Part shown: positions 34,996 to 44,497 of the stretch, piece by piece
How the letters are laid out: each line of letters opens with the position of its first letter
How positions within the stretch are numbered: position 1 is the first letter of the stretch
Origin: Desulforapulum autotrophicum HRM2
GTDB taxonomy: Bacteria > Desulfobacterota > Desulfobacteria > Desulfobacterales > Desulfobacteraceae
DNA length: 64,000 bases
Direction of reading: 5' to 3'
Assembly (NCBI RefSeq): GCF_000020365.1
Contig: NC_012108.1
Location: 1,550,001 to 1,614,000 of the forward strand
The notes under the pieces: generated by a model
What the model was told of the DNA's origin: nothing
The model's input: the letters and a program-made list of their open reading frames with translations, nothing else
Databases searched by the model: none
Translations under genes and position numbers: made by a program

Positions 34996-35812
34996 GATAT
35001 GGGCAGCTGTTATCAGAATGCCAAATCCATGTCAAGGCGCTGACCTGGCACTTCTGGATGTTCAGGCCCTCAATAATGACAAAACCGCCTGGGTGATTTT
35101 GGATGCCCGACCTGTCAAGGCATGGGAAGAAGAACACATTAAAGGTGCATTTTCCTTTAGCTGGGAACAATATACAACCGTTGACAAGGATCAAATTGCC
35201 TATCGGATTAAAGATTCAAAAATACTTGGTCAGGCCCTTGGTGACCTTGGCATCACCCCGGTCACAAAGGTGGTTGTATATGCGGATGCCGGAGAAAGCT
35301 GGGGTGGAGAAGGCTGGCTTTGCTGGGCTCTTGAATGGCTGGGCCATCAAGGAGAGGTTCGACTCTTGAAGGGGGGCATTCAGGCATGGAAACGCAATGG
35401 GTTTGAACTTGCCCAGGGCAGGTCATCTCAACCAACACCTGTCCCGGTGTCTTATATCCCAAAGCCCGACGCTGCCATGCTTATCTCAGCCAGGGAACTC
35501 AAGCAAAGGCTCCATGAATTTCAGCTGGTGGATACCCGTTCCATCCGGGAATGGTTCATGGGTCATCTCCCCGGGGCTGTTCATATTTCGTGGACCCGTT
35601 TTTTCACTGGACCGGACCGAATTCCCCTGGATGTAGTTCAGCTCAAGAAATTGTTGAAAAAAAACGACCTGAATCCTGATAAACCGATCGTTTATTACTG
35701 CTCCGGTGGTATCCGTTCTGGTTATTCCTGGCTGGTCCATGAACTTGCAGGTTTGCCTGAATCCTTGAATTTCGAAGGTGGAACAGCAGAATGGGAGGTG
35801 GTTTATCCCTGA
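34979..35812 (+). CDS. Exported tandem-rhodanese sulfurtransferase
   Basis: A 277-residue protein (from the ATG at 34979) with a hydrophobic leader ending near CQGADL and two rhodanese domains. The first has no catalytic Cys (YADAGESWGG near residue 102); the second has Cys241 in YYCSGGIRSG. This is the inactive-active layout of thiosulfate sulfurtransferases and resembles one half of the four-domain protein at 29113. The start is uncertain: in-frame starts also exist at 34925 and 34994, and none has a good ribosome binding site. The 34925 version would supply the basic residues that a signal peptide needs. It is followed after 13 bases by a glycosyltransferase gene. Confidence 0.8.
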   Translation: MFFLIMIWAAVIRMPNPCQGADLALLDVQALNNDKTAWVILDARPVKAWEEEHIKGAFSFSWEQYTTVDKDQIAYRIKDSKILGQALGDLGITPVTKVVVYADAGESWGGEGWLCWALEWLGHQGEVRLLKGGIQAWKRNGFELAQGRSSQPTPVPVSYIPKPDAAMLISARELKQRLHEFQLVDTRSIREWFMGHLPGAVHISWTRFFTGPDRIPLDVVQLKKLLKKNDLNPDKPIVYYCSGGIRSGYSWLVHELAGLPESLNFEGGTAEWEVVYP

Positions 35813-35825
35813 ACGGTTTTATCCC

Positions 35826-36608
35826 ATGAATAGAAAAAAGGGCGGGGCCGCCCCTGTTGTTCCAATCTGCCATACCATCTCCGTTGTGATTCCCACCAGA
35901 AACGAAGCGTTGGTTATCGGTCGGTGTATAAAAATCATCCTCAATGCTCCCCATGTTGTTGAAGTAATTGTGGTGGATGCAGGATCACAGGATAAAACCC
36001 GGTCCATAGCCGAAGCGGCAGGGGCAAAGGTTCTTCTCCATAACCCCTGCCAGGGAGACGGCAGGGGCCGGGGAGGGCAGATCCGAGCCGGCATTAACGA
36101 GGCCCGGGCAGATGTGGTGGCCATTGTCCATGCCGATACCCTGGTTCCCCCCAGGACCTTCACCCGAATGATCCGTGTGTTAAATGCCAGAAGACTTGTT
36201 ATTGGCGGATCAGCAGGGTGCCGATTCCAGATCCGGTCTCCAGGCAGAGCATGGCAGATTCGAATTAAACTCATCGAATTTTTAAACCATGTCCGGGCCA
36301 TGGTCTTTGGCATCAGTTTTGGTGACCAGGTACAGTTTTTCCGGCGGGAACCTGTTTTTTCAAGGGATCTGTTTCCAGATATCCCCCTTATGGAGGATGT
36401 TGAATTTGCCATTCGAATGCGTTCCCTGGGAGACCTTGTTTACCTGAATGAAAAGGTAGTGGTATCAGCCAGGCGATGGGAAACCCGAGGATCTGGGAAT
36501 GCCCTTCTCGTTATCGCTCTTTTTTTCCTCTACCTGATACAGCGTCCATGGGGCCAACCGGATACAACCTTTTTTTATGAGCGTTACTATGGAAAACCCC
36601 CTGGCTGA
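35826..36608 (+). CDS. TIGR04283-like family 2 glycosyltransferase
   Basis: A 260-residue cytosolic GT2. It has TISVVIPTRNEA at the start, VVDAGSQDKT near 55, GRGRGGQIRAGINEARAD near 88, IVHADTLVPP near 112, GDQVQFFRREPVF near 175 and PLMEDVEFAIRMRSLG near 195. This set is diagnostic of the TIGR04283 family, which TIGRFAMs names rSAM/selenodomain-associated transferase 2; no radical-SAM partner lies here. A C-terminal hydrophobic stretch (ALLVIALFFLYLI) is present. No ribosome binding site precedes the ATG; an in-frame GTG at 35778 inside the rhodanese gene is an alternative. It is probably cotranscribed with that gene. Confidence 0.85.
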   Translation: MNRKKGGAAPVVPICHTISVVIPTRNEALVIGRCIKIILNAPHVVEVIVVDAGSQDKTRSIAEAAGAKVLLHNPCQGDGRGRGGQIRAGINEARADVVAIVHADTLVPPRTFTRMIRVLNARRLVIGGSAGCRFQIRSPGRAWQIRIKLIEFLNHVRAMVFGISFGDQVQFFRREPVFSRDLFPDIPLMEDVEFAIRMRSLGDLVYLNEKVVVSARRWETRGSGNALLVIALFFLYLIQRPWGQPDTTFFYERYYGKPPG

Positions 36609-36635
36609 ACCGGCTGATTTCACCCAAGCGCTTTT

Positions 36636-36731
36636 TTATAACCGGCACGGCCGGAGCGAGGTATCTTCACCGGCCACAACGAATGATGAAACGCCTCTGT
36701 TTACAATACTTCGGTGAGTGTTTCATATAAA
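36636..36731 (+). repeat. R element, plus copy
   Basis: Starts TTATAACCGGCACGGCCGG, ends GGTGAGTGTTTCATATAAA, and is almost identical to the inverted copy at 21400-21490. It lies in the 250-base spacer between the convergent glycosyltransferase and antiporter genes; the rest of the spacer shows nothing recognisable. Confidence 0.8.
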
Positions 36732-36858
36732 TCTGTCTGCCCCAGGATCCGGAATGCCGCCATTGGATGGGACAAATGAGAGGGCTCATCAGACCCGTAA
36801 TTATGGCTGTATCTGTAAATGGCCGATGGACACTACCATGTTGATATCCATATATGGT

Positions 36859-38847
36859 TCAGGCCTTTTCCAGCTCGGGTGATTTTGATAAATTTCGAAA
36901 AGCTGTCAGCTGTTCGGTGGTTCCCAGTACGCCCAGTGTATCCTGTTCTTCTAAATTAAAATCTGGGTCTGGATTGGAATTGAGGAGCCCCTCTCGTAAA
37001 ATGCCGGCAATGGTCACACCTGTCAGTGTCCGGATTTTTGACTGTCCGATGGACATTCCGGCTAATGGGCTGCCAGGTTGGATGGTGATCCAGGTCAACT
37101 GGAACAATCGTGAACTGTTTTCAAGCTGGGCAATGGATTTGTATTCAGTCTGGGAGTCATACAGGGGCTGGTAGAGATTGTGACGGATTTCATCTGTAAA
37201 TTGCTGAATCCTTTCAATGGGCAGGTCCAGGTGGAGCAGTGCCTGCCGGGTAAATTCAAGCCCGGTTTCCAGCTCTGGCTGCACAATATGATATACGCCA
37301 TTGTTCTGGAACTCTTTCATCTGATCAAGGGAGTCGGCCCGTGTGACCACATGCAGATCCGGTTGTATTTTTTTTACCAGCAGGGTGATTGCCCGGGCAA
37401 CAACGGCAGCAGGGGTGGTAACCAATAAGAGTTTTGATCGTTCGATGTTGGCTGCTTCCAGAATAACCGGTTGACTTGCGTCCCCGTAAATGAGGGGAAA
37501 TCCAAAGGACTTTAACTGTTCAACGCGCCTGCAATCAAATTCGATAATAACAAAACAGACCCCGATCTTTTGAAGCACATCTGCGATATATTGCCCGACC
37601 CTTCCGCCGCCGGCAATGACCAGGTGGTCTTTCAGACCTTGTTCCGGCAGATTTATCGTCTGGAAAGTATAGGCCTTACCCCATTTATTGCGAAGGGCAT
37701 ACAGCGGTGTTGTCCATCCGGAAACAAAGGGGGTTAGAAACATGGTTATGATGGTCGTGGTCAGGATCAGGGAATAAAAATCTGCTGAAATAGAGTGGGT
37801 ACTGACCCCCACCCTTGCCAGAACAAATGAAAATTCGCCGACCTGGGAAAGTCCCAGAGCCATTGCAAGGGGGATGACATTCCGGTAACCAAAGGCTTTG
37901 CTTAAAAAGCCGAAGATCAGTCCCTTGCCAACCATGATGATCAATACCAGCAGCATAACCGTTCCCAGATGATTGATCAGGTATCGAGGGTCAAACAACA
38001 TTCCCACCGACGTGAAAAACAGAAGACTGAATATGTCCCTTAGGGGGATGATGTCGCTGAGGGCCTGGTAGCCGTAATCGGATTCACTGAGCAGCATACC
38101 TGCCACAAAGGCTCCAAAGGCAAAGGAAAGACCAAAGAGGTAAGTGCCGTAGCCGATGCCCAGTCCCATGGCAACGGTTGACAGCAGAAATAATTCCCTA
38201 GAATTCCAATGGGCAACCCGTTTCATGACCAGCGGGATAACCCGGGTGCCGGCTATAATCATCACCAGCAGAAAGCAGACGGCTTTAACCGCTGCCATGG
38301 CCAGCAGGGGTAACCCTGCCCTGGGGTGGTTCAGCTGGGGAAGGATGATCATCATCGGTACGATGGTCAGGTCCTGGACAATCAGCATTCCGATCATCAC
38401 CCGGCTGGACAGGGTGCCCATTCGTCCTTGATTTTCAAGGGTTTTTAACAGCACCATCGTACTGGACAATGAGATCAGGGCACCGAACCAGAGGGACTGC
38501 ATCCATGGCCATCCAAAGGCCTGGCCGGTGCAGAATCCAAAGACCATGGTCAAGAAGATCTGAATGGGGGTGCCGATGAGGGCAATCCTGCGGATGGGCT
38601 TTAACTCCTTGAAGGAAAACTCAAGTCCCAGGGCAAAGAGCAGCAAAGCAATCCCTATTTCAGCAAGCATTTCGATTTCATGGATACCCGATACGGTCAC
38701 TCCTCCCGTATGGGGACCGACGGCTACACCGGCCAGGATATACCCCAGAATAAGGGGCTGCCTGAGCCGTTGGGCCAAGAGTGCCCCGATAAAGGCAGCC
38801 ATTACAATGATAACTATATCCCCAGCAATTCCCATGGTCTCTGACAT
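36859..38847 (-). CDS. Kef-type K+/H+ or Na+/H+ antiporter (CPA2) with TrkA-N and TrkA-C domains
   Basis: A 662-residue protein: about twelve membrane spans of the CPA2 exchanger fold (1-385), a TrkA-N/RCK nucleotide-binding domain ([18 protein letters not shown] near 415) and a TrkA-C domain (about 570-655). It exchanges K+ or Na+ for protons across the inner membrane under control of the RCK domain. The first ATG abuts the GAGGAG motif directly, so a second ATG three codons on (38838), 12 bases from that motif, could be the true start. It is a single-gene unit. Confidence 0.9.
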   Translation of the reverse strand: MSETMGIAGDIVIIVMAAFIGALLAQRLRQPLILGYILAGVAVGPHTGGVTVSGIHEIEMLAEIGIALLLFALGLEFSFKELKPIRRIALIGTPIQIFLTMVFGFCTGQAFGWPWMQSLWFGALISLSSTMVLLKTLENQGRMGTLSSRVMIGMLIVQDLTIVPMMIILPQLNHPRAGLPLLAMAAVKAVCFLLVMIIAGTRVIPLVMKRVAHWNSRELFLLSTVAMGLGIGYGTYLFGLSFAFGAFVAGMLLSESDYGYQALSDIIPLRDIFSLLFFTSVGMLFDPRYLINHLGTVMLLVLIIMVGKGLIFGFLSKAFGYRNVIPLAMALGLSQVGEFSFVLARVGVSTHSISADFYSLILTTTIITMFLTPFVSGWTTPLYALRNKWGKAYTFQTINLPEQGLKDHLVIAGGGRVGQYIADVLQKIGVCFVIIEFDCRRVEQLKSFGFPLIYGDASQPVILEAANIERSKLLLVTTPAAVVARAITLLVKKIQPDLHVVTRADSLDQMKEFQNNGVYHIVQPELETGLEFTRQALLHLDLPIERIQQFTDEIRHNLYQPLYDSQTEYKSIAQLENSSRLFQLTWITIQPGSPLAGMSIGQSKIRTLTGVTIAGILREGLLNSNPDPDFNLEEQDTLGVLGTTEQLTAFRNLSKSPELEKA

Positions 38848-39088
38848 CTCCTCTTAAAAAAATTAAGGTTCTTTTGCCCGGTTTCTATTTATCATATTTC
38901 TGGAGGTTTCAATATTAAATATTCAGATTTCAAACGCCGGTTACCAGGGAACCTTTGACCCCATTAAGCAAATTTGCAAAAAAATAGGGGAAAGTATGGC
39001 AGGAATTGTGTTAAAAAGGCAACCAAGAAAATCCGGGGCCATTTTTTAAACGGCGTCAATCCAGATAATCTATAAAAAGGATGATTGC

Positions 39089-40231
39089 ATGGAAATCAAA
39101 TCAAAACTTCCCAATGTCTCGGTAACCATATTTACCCAGATGTCACAACTTGCCATGGAACATAATGCTGTGAACCTGTCCCAGGGATTCCCTGATTTTG
39201 ATGTTAACCCCGAACTTACAGCCCTTGTCAAGGCTTACATGGACAAAGGATTTAATCAATATGCGCCCATGCAGGGGATCCCGGGGCTCAGGCAAAGTAT
39301 CCAAAAGAAGGTTTTCAATCTCTACGGGGCCGTGTATGACCCGGACAGTGAAATAACGGTCACCTCTGGAGGTACGGAAGCGCTTTTTGCCGCCATTACA
39401 GCCGTGGTAAATCCCGGGGATGAGGTGATCGTCATGGAACCGGCCTATGACTCCTATGTACCCGCAATTCTTTTAAACAAAGGCATTCCCGTGTTCGTGA
39501 AGATGAAGTTTCCCGACTATCGCATCGACTGGGATGAGGTCAAAGATGTTGTCACAGACAAAACCCGGCTCATTATATTGAACTCGCCCCATAACCCCAC
39601 AGGCGCTGTTTTAAGTCCCCAGGATATGAAAGCCCTGGCAAATATTGTTGCCGATACCCCCATCATGATCCTGAGTGATGAAGTGTATGAACATATTGTG
39701 TTCGACGGAGTAGAACACCAAAGCATGTCCCGGTATCCTGAACTCAAGGAGCGGTCGTTTGTGGTGAGCTCCTTTGGCAAGACCTACCATAATACGGGAT
39801 GGAAAATCGGCTATTGCCTGGCACCCAGACCCCTGTCAAAGCAATTTCAGCGGATTCATCAATATCTGACCTTTTCCACCATGACGCCTGTACAGTACGC
39901 CCTGGCCGACATCATGGATAAACCCAATCTCTACCTTGACCTTGCTGATTTCTATCAGAAAAAACGGGACTATTTTCTGGACCTGCTGACCGGGTCCAGA
40001 TTCAGGGCCATGGCCTGTTGCGGTACCTATTTTCAGATGATGGATTATTCGGAAATATCAGACGAAAATGATATTGATTTTTCAAGGCGAATGACGGTTG
40101 AACATGGGGTGGCAGCTATTCCCCCCTCGTTTTTTTACCATGGTAACGATGATCACCGGGTGTTGAGATTCTGCTTTGCCAAAAAGGACGAAACCCTTGA
40201 GCAGGCAGCAAAAATCCTGTGTACGATTTAA
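39089..40231 (+). CDS. PLP-dependent aminotransferase, class I/II (methionine or kynurenine aminotransferase-like)
   Basis: A 380-residue fold-type I aminotransferase. It has NLSQGFPDFDVN at the N-terminus, GGTEALFAAI near residue 95, NSPHNPTGAV near 165, DEVYEHIVFD near 202 and the PLP-lysine in SSFGKTYHNTGWKIGY near 233. The sequence is close in style to E. coli YbdL and kynurenine aminotransferases, which use methionine and aromatic amino acids. AAGGA lies nine bases before the ATG. It is likely monocistronic or with the small gene downstream. Confidence 0.88.
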   Translation: MEIKSKLPNVSVTIFTQMSQLAMEHNAVNLSQGFPDFDVNPELTALVKAYMDKGFNQYAPMQGIPGLRQSIQKKVFNLYGAVYDPDSEITVTSGGTEALFAAITAVVNPGDEVIVMEPAYDSYVPAILLNKGIPVFVKMKFPDYRIDWDEVKDVVTDKTRLIILNSPHNPTGAVLSPQDMKALANIVADTPIMILSDEVYEHIVFDGVEHQSMSRYPELKERSFVVSSFGKTYHNTGWKIGYCLAPRPLSKQFQRIHQYLTFSTMTPVQYALADIMDKPNLYLDLADFYQKKRDYFLDLLTGSRFRAMACCGTYFQMMDYSEISDENDIDFSRRMTVEHGVAAIPPSFFYHGNDDHRVLRFCFAKKDETLEQAAKILCTI

Positions 40232-40323
40232 AAAAAATACCGATTCAGGTTGCGGGATAATAAATCATAATTATCTTTATAGGGTAGCACCACTAACCTT
40301 TGAAACGATGAAGGAGGTTTAAC

Positions 40324-40623
40324 ATGGCTAAGATGATGCAATTCATGACTGTCCATAAAAATCCGGGTATTGATTTCAAATTGGTGCAGTCTAATTGGCA
40401 GAAAATGGCAAATATGGACGACGCAACCTGGGTGCGGACGTATTTTAATAAAAATCAAGGGATTCGATATTGTATCTGGCTTGCACATGACAAAGAGGCA
40501 TTGATCAAAATTTTCAATGGGGTTAATGTGAACTATGAGTCTATCCTTCAGGTTGAAGAAACTGTTCCAGATCTTTGGGGAAAAGAATGGGAAAGCAATC
40601 TGTTGGACCAGGAGTTATTGTGA
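40324..40623 (+). CDS. Small DUF4242-like protein
   Basis: A 99-residue protein with a strong ribosome binding site (AAGGAGG). MTVHKNPGIDFKLVQ, WVRTYFNKNQGIRYCIWLAHDKEALIKIF and the ending pattern resemble DUF4242 (SCO4226-like, ferredoxin-like fold, some members bind nickel), but the usual His pattern is weak. The match is by eye, so function is left open. It lies 92 bases downstream of the aminotransferase. Confidence 0.6.
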   Translation: MAKMMQFMTVHKNPGIDFKLVQSNWQKMANMDDATWVRTYFNKNQGIRYCIWLAHDKEALIKIFNGVNVNYESILQVEETVPDLWGKEWESNLLDQELL

Positions 40624-40725
40624 AACCAGCGTTTTTCAATTAAAACACCTTGAAAACGACCTAGGGTTCCTGTCCATATTTTGGACGATTCTATTCCGAT
40701 CATTGACCTAATAGATTTATGCACA

Positions 40726-40787
40726 TGAATTGATACTTGTTTTATCACGATTAATCGTTAGATGGTATCAATTCATGCGATAGGAAC
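40726..40787. repeat. Inverted repeat after the DUF4242-like gene
   Basis: CATGAATTGATAC and its inverted copy GTATCAATTCATG pair without mismatch over 13 bases around a 30-base loop containing ATTAATCG. It lies between convergent genes. It may be a transcript hairpin or a remnant of a mobile element. Confidence 0.45.
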
Positions 40788-40837
40788 TATAACTGAAGCA
40801 TTACCCGGCGCCCGTTTGATGTTCAGGCAATTGACCA

Positions 40838-43009
40838 CTAGGGCGTATATGATAGGCCGAAACTTACATAATAGACATCTCCAGACCCGTCATACAGGTA
40901 GGGTTCGGAATCATCGTATCTCATATAACTGATTCCGGCCCCCAGGGTAAAGTTGTCATCCAGGCGATAGGCTGCCTGGAAAGATACCTCTTTCTGGGTA
41001 ATATCCAGATCTGAATAGGTATGGACGGTGCTCAGGTCATAACTGTAACTCACCATATCCGTCAATTGATTACACAGGGCGGAATAATCGGAAAGGGCAT
41101 CCATGCCGCCATCTGAGGTCGTATAGGAACCGCTCAGGGTCAGGTTTAATTCTTCCAGTGGGCGGTAATTGATGACGCCCATTACCGTGTGTGTTTTTGA
41201 TTCATATTCCGAAACTTCGCAGTACGAGCAAACCTGGCTCGATGTGATACCGCCCGCTCACCCGTCAAAAACAGGGATATTCGCCAGGGTTTCGGTTTTT
41301 GTGCGGTCAAAGATATAGGATACATTAAAATCGATCTTTGGCAGCGGAACGTAGGTGATACTGATGGATGGGATATGGGATTGTGACTGCCAGTCCGATA
41401 CATCGGTTTCATCATTTTCTTTGTCTATAAAGCGGTAATTCGCGGTAACGGAAAAATTTCGGAAGGCCGACCAGGTCATATCACCTGATATTTCCTGTGC
41501 CAGTGTCGGTTGATTACTCAAATCTCCAATCCGTTCATTCTGCCTTTCCCAGTATTGGGTGCCGTTGAAAGCACCACCGCTATCGGTAATGAAATCGGAT
41601 TCGCAGGCGCCGTTTACAAGGTTAAAGGGGTTGTCCGTGTCTGCCCGTTGATACCCCAGCCGCAATTTGACACCCCGACACGGCCGGGTTGTCATGCTCA
41701 ATTTGTAGGTGTCTGTGGTGCTTTCGGTGTCTCCGTCTTCTGTCACTGCATAATATTTGCGATCCACTGTTTCCCGTTCATAGCCAAAAATAAGGGATGT
41801 TTTTTTAAGGACCTGATACCGTGCATCAAATCCAAGGGTTGTGACTTTCCGGGATAATGCGGATTCCCGGATGTAATCTGGATCAAAGCTGTTGTAATCC
41901 AGGGTGGGGTTATGGAGATACCAGGTATAACCGCTGTTGAGACCTTCTGTGGAAACAGGCTCTGTGACATCCACGAACACATCATCGTTGTCGATATCCT
42001 GGTATTTAAAATGACCGGAAAGGCGCCATCCGGGGAAGAACTGGTTAGTCACTTTGATGGTTGCCGTGGTGGTATCCGTTTCCAGATCTGCATCTTTGTT
42101 TTCCGTGTTGGAAAATACATAGGAAGCGAAAAAATTCGTGTTCGCCGGAAGTAAAGCATTGAGCTTGGCCGTGTGCATGTTTTTTTTCATACTGGGAACC
42201 AGATCATAAACCAGGGTGTCGTCTCCGTACTGGATGCGGTCATCGAAAATGTCACCGCTGCCTCCCGGATGTGTTGGATCATCATAGGTATTTGTGGGAG
42301 GAGCACCGTGTTCTGTGAATTCCCGGTGGAAATAATCGTATGCCAGGGTAAAGATGCTGAACTTTTTGGAGAAACCTGCCTTGTAATCCTCTGTTTCTTC
42401 ATTTATCTCCCTGGAATTGCTGGTCACATGACAGGTGCCGCAGTGGCTCATGGTCATGGCCTGGCGGAGTCCCTCCCGTCTCTGTCTGCGGTAGCTGAAA
42501 TGAATATCTGTACCCGGGCTGAACGGCAGGTTGATCGTGGTGTCGCTTTTCTCCTCTGAACGCCGGATGATATAGTCTTTCCCGGCGTTGAAATCTTCAT
42601 GGTTCACCACCACGGCCCCGGTTTTTCCGCAAAGATTACTCATGTTATCATGATCCAGGAAATGTTCAAAACTTGAATAACTAAAGTCTTCCTCTATAAT
42701 TCGTTTATAATCTCCCTTGATTCGTCCGTTAAAATCGCTATCATGGTAATATCGGCTACTAAAATCTACGAACAAGTCATTTTTCAGTACTTTTCCAGAA
42801 ATATCCATGTCCGGTCCTGATGACGTGTGATCAAGTATGTTGTATTCACCAACTTTGCTGATGCTTTCATCATCATTGGCATAATGATATCCGACATCAA
42901 TCTTGAAGTCATACACTGCGTCCTCACTGTCTTCTGCCCAGCTATAAAAAGATAGTCCGCACATGAATGTGAGGATTACAAATCTTGAAAACATTTTCTT
43001 GCAAATCAT
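40838..43009 (-). CDS. MtrB/PioB-like decaheme-associated outer-membrane beta-barrel with one in-frame TGA (candidate selenoprotein)
   Basis: Read through the TGA at 41258-41260 this is a 723-residue barrel: signal peptide (cleavage near SWAED, residue 26), then some two dozen amphipathic strands, ending in YYVSFGLSYTP. The TGA is codon 584. It is followed in the same frame by 139 codons to a normal barrel C-terminus, with CSYC at 594-597. A SECIS-like hairpin follows the TGA (see 41219-41260). The barrel also has one heme-binding motif, CGTCH at 190-194. Proteins of this family sheath a decaheme cytochrome through the outer membrane; such a cytochrome is encoded immediately upstream. AAAGGGGG precedes the ATG at 43009. 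A nonsense mutation is the alternative to selenocysteine. Confidence 0.78.
41219..41260 (-). promoter_or_regulatory. Candidate bacterial SECIS element after the in-frame TGA
   Basis: On the minus strand, TGA is followed by four bases and then a stem GCGGTA pairing with TACTGC (six pairs, one wobble). A six-base 5' bulge, a second stem CGAGC with GCTCG (five pairs) and the loop CAGGTTT follow. The loop core AGGTTT resembles AGGTCT of the E. coli fdhF SECIS. The GGT starts 24 bases after the TGA, within the 16-37 range usual for bacterial elements. This was folded by eye, not by program. Confidence 0.65.
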
Positions 43010-43134
43010 AGTTAACCCCCTTTTGCGTTTATCCTGATGGCCGTTTTTGTGAAAAACAGTAAAAAAATGATCATTATCACAACGCACAACATATTCCGCG
43101 ATATACGGTAGTCACGAATGTTGTTTAAAAAAGG

Positions 43135-44106
43135 CTATCGTGTCAGCGCTTTTCCCTGGCCGGAAACAGACTGAGAGGGCAAATCCGACCCATGGATCCT
43201 TGAGTGGCACTGGGTACATTTGGTTGTGTAGGACATGGTCATCCCTTCCGTGCAGGAAGTGGTGACCCGGCCGTATACATCTGTTCCTTCTTCTTCACTG
43301 GCGATTTTTCCGGGATGAAAGTGAAACTGGTGGCATTGCAGGCAGAGAAACGGTTCGTTTTGTATCAAAAGATTGTTTGCAATGGTCCCGTGGGCATCAT
43401 GACAGATGCTGCAGTCCTCCAGAACCGGGGGATGTTCAAAAACAAACGGGCCTTGTTTTGCGGCATGGCAGTCCAGACAAAGGTCGTTTGCTCTTTCCGC
43501 TGTTTTCAGATGGGCACCTGTTCCCCCATGGGGTTGGTGGCAGTCATTGCATGCCATTTTTCCCTCTCGAATGGGGTGGTGGGATGGATAGAAGGTTTTG
43601 GCACGGATACGTTGATGGCAGGTGTAACAAAGATCTGGAGGTGGCTGGGCCAGAAGGCTGTTTTTTGGAGAATGTGCCTGGTGGCAGTCGGTACAGGCCA
43701 GATCGTTCAGTGCATGGTTGCTGCCCGGCCATTCCATGAGTGAACCGGATGTATGGCATTTCAGACATACAGCAGCAGCCTGTGCTTTTGAGATGTTGCT
43801 AAAAACGATGATATCAGCCGGATCTTCGCTCTCTGCATGACGACTACCCTGTCCATGGCAGGATTCGCAACCCTTTTTTGACTTGACCACCTCAAAGTCT
43901 GCAATTCGTCCGTGGATGGTTTTTTTAAAATTTTTCTGCATTTCGCAATGGCAGTCAAAACAGGCTGCATCGCCAATATAATTCGCATCGGCAATGACAG
44001 GGATCGTGGCGGATTCCTGCGATAGATGTTTTGAAACGCACCCGGCGAAACACAAAACAATAAATACAATACAGGTGTAACATGCTGAAAATAAATGGTT
44101 TTTCAT
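43135..44106 (-). CDS. Decaheme c-type cytochrome lipoprotein (DmsE/MtrA-like)
   Basis: A 323-residue exported cytochrome with ten CxxCH motifs (CFDCH, CESCH, CLKCH, CTDCH, CYTCH, CNDCH, CLDCH, CSICH, CLQCH, CTQCH). Spacing resembles the MtrA/DmsE periplasmic decaheme family of about 320 residues. The signal peptide ends in a lipobox (FAGC, Cys23), so it is probably lipidated. AAGGAGGG precedes the start. It lies 125 bases upstream of the barrel gene on the same strand. Together they form a predicted porin-cytochrome conduit carrying electrons between periplasm and outside. No surface cytochrome gene is adjacent, so the external partner is unknown. Confidence 0.9.
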   Translation of the reverse strand: MKNHLFSACYTCIVFIVLCFAGCVSKHLSQESATIPVIADANYIGDAACFDCHCEMQKNFKKTIHGRIADFEVVKSKKGCESCHGQGSRHAESEDPADIIVFSNISKAQAAAVCLKCHTSGSLMEWPGSNHALNDLACTDCHQAHSPKNSLLAQPPPDLCYTCHQRIRAKTFYPSHHPIREGKMACNDCHQPHGGTGAHLKTAERANDLCLDCHAAKQGPFVFEHPPVLEDCSICHDAHGTIANNLLIQNEPFLCLQCHQFHFHPGKIASEEEGTDVYGRVTTSCTEGMTMSYTTKCTQCHSRIHGSDLPSQSVSGQGKALTR

Positions 44107-44238
44107 CTAATTTATCCCTCCTTGCTTGTTGGTGGAATATCCTGCTTTTCTCAATATTTGTCATGTCAATCCACGGGCATACGAAAAGATGAAAATCGAC
44201 CTTAATTATCGTTTAGGTCACTTTGTAATGGGGGGCTT

Positions 44239-44324
44239 GCATTATTGGCGTTATCGAGCAAAGTCGGTAGAAAAGCTAGGCTGGTTTGCATTGTTGGCGT
44301 TATCAACGCAAAGTCGGTAGAGAA
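44239..44324. repeat. Tandem direct repeat (two ~36-bp copies) upstream of the cytochrome gene
   Basis: Copy 1 (44239-44274) and copy 2 (44288-44324) share the start GCATT, then TTGGCGTTATC, then GCAAAGTCGGTAGA. The period is 49 bases. The repeat lies in the divergent spacer between the cytochrome and the TRAP transporter. It could be a pair of regulator sites or a small duplication; two copies are too few for a CRISPR array. Confidence 0.65.
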
Positions 44325-44497
44325 TGGAGTCAGGGCAATGTTCTAATAATAAGAAATTTCTTTGTACAACTAATATAGTTCTATATGCCTGACTTTTGAG
44401 ATTGTCAACCATAAAAAAGGAACTGTTAAATTTTTATTTTACGAAATCTTTGTGTTTTAAAAAACGTTGATATTCCATCCAAAACTTTAACTTGTCC

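Noticed and set aside
35778-35825. GTG start for the TIGR04283-like glycosyltransferase
   Set aside because: It would lie inside the rhodanese gene and add residues not expected in the family; retained only as an alternative.
41258-43087. Treating the barrel gene as ending at the TGA, with a separate 114-codon gene downstream
   Set aside because: The two parts are in one frame, the downstream part has no ribosome binding site, and the first part would lack a barrel C-terminus. A pseudogene remains possible.
44239-44324. Possible CRISPR remnant
   Set aside because: Only two imperfect repeats, a 13-base spacer and no cas genes.
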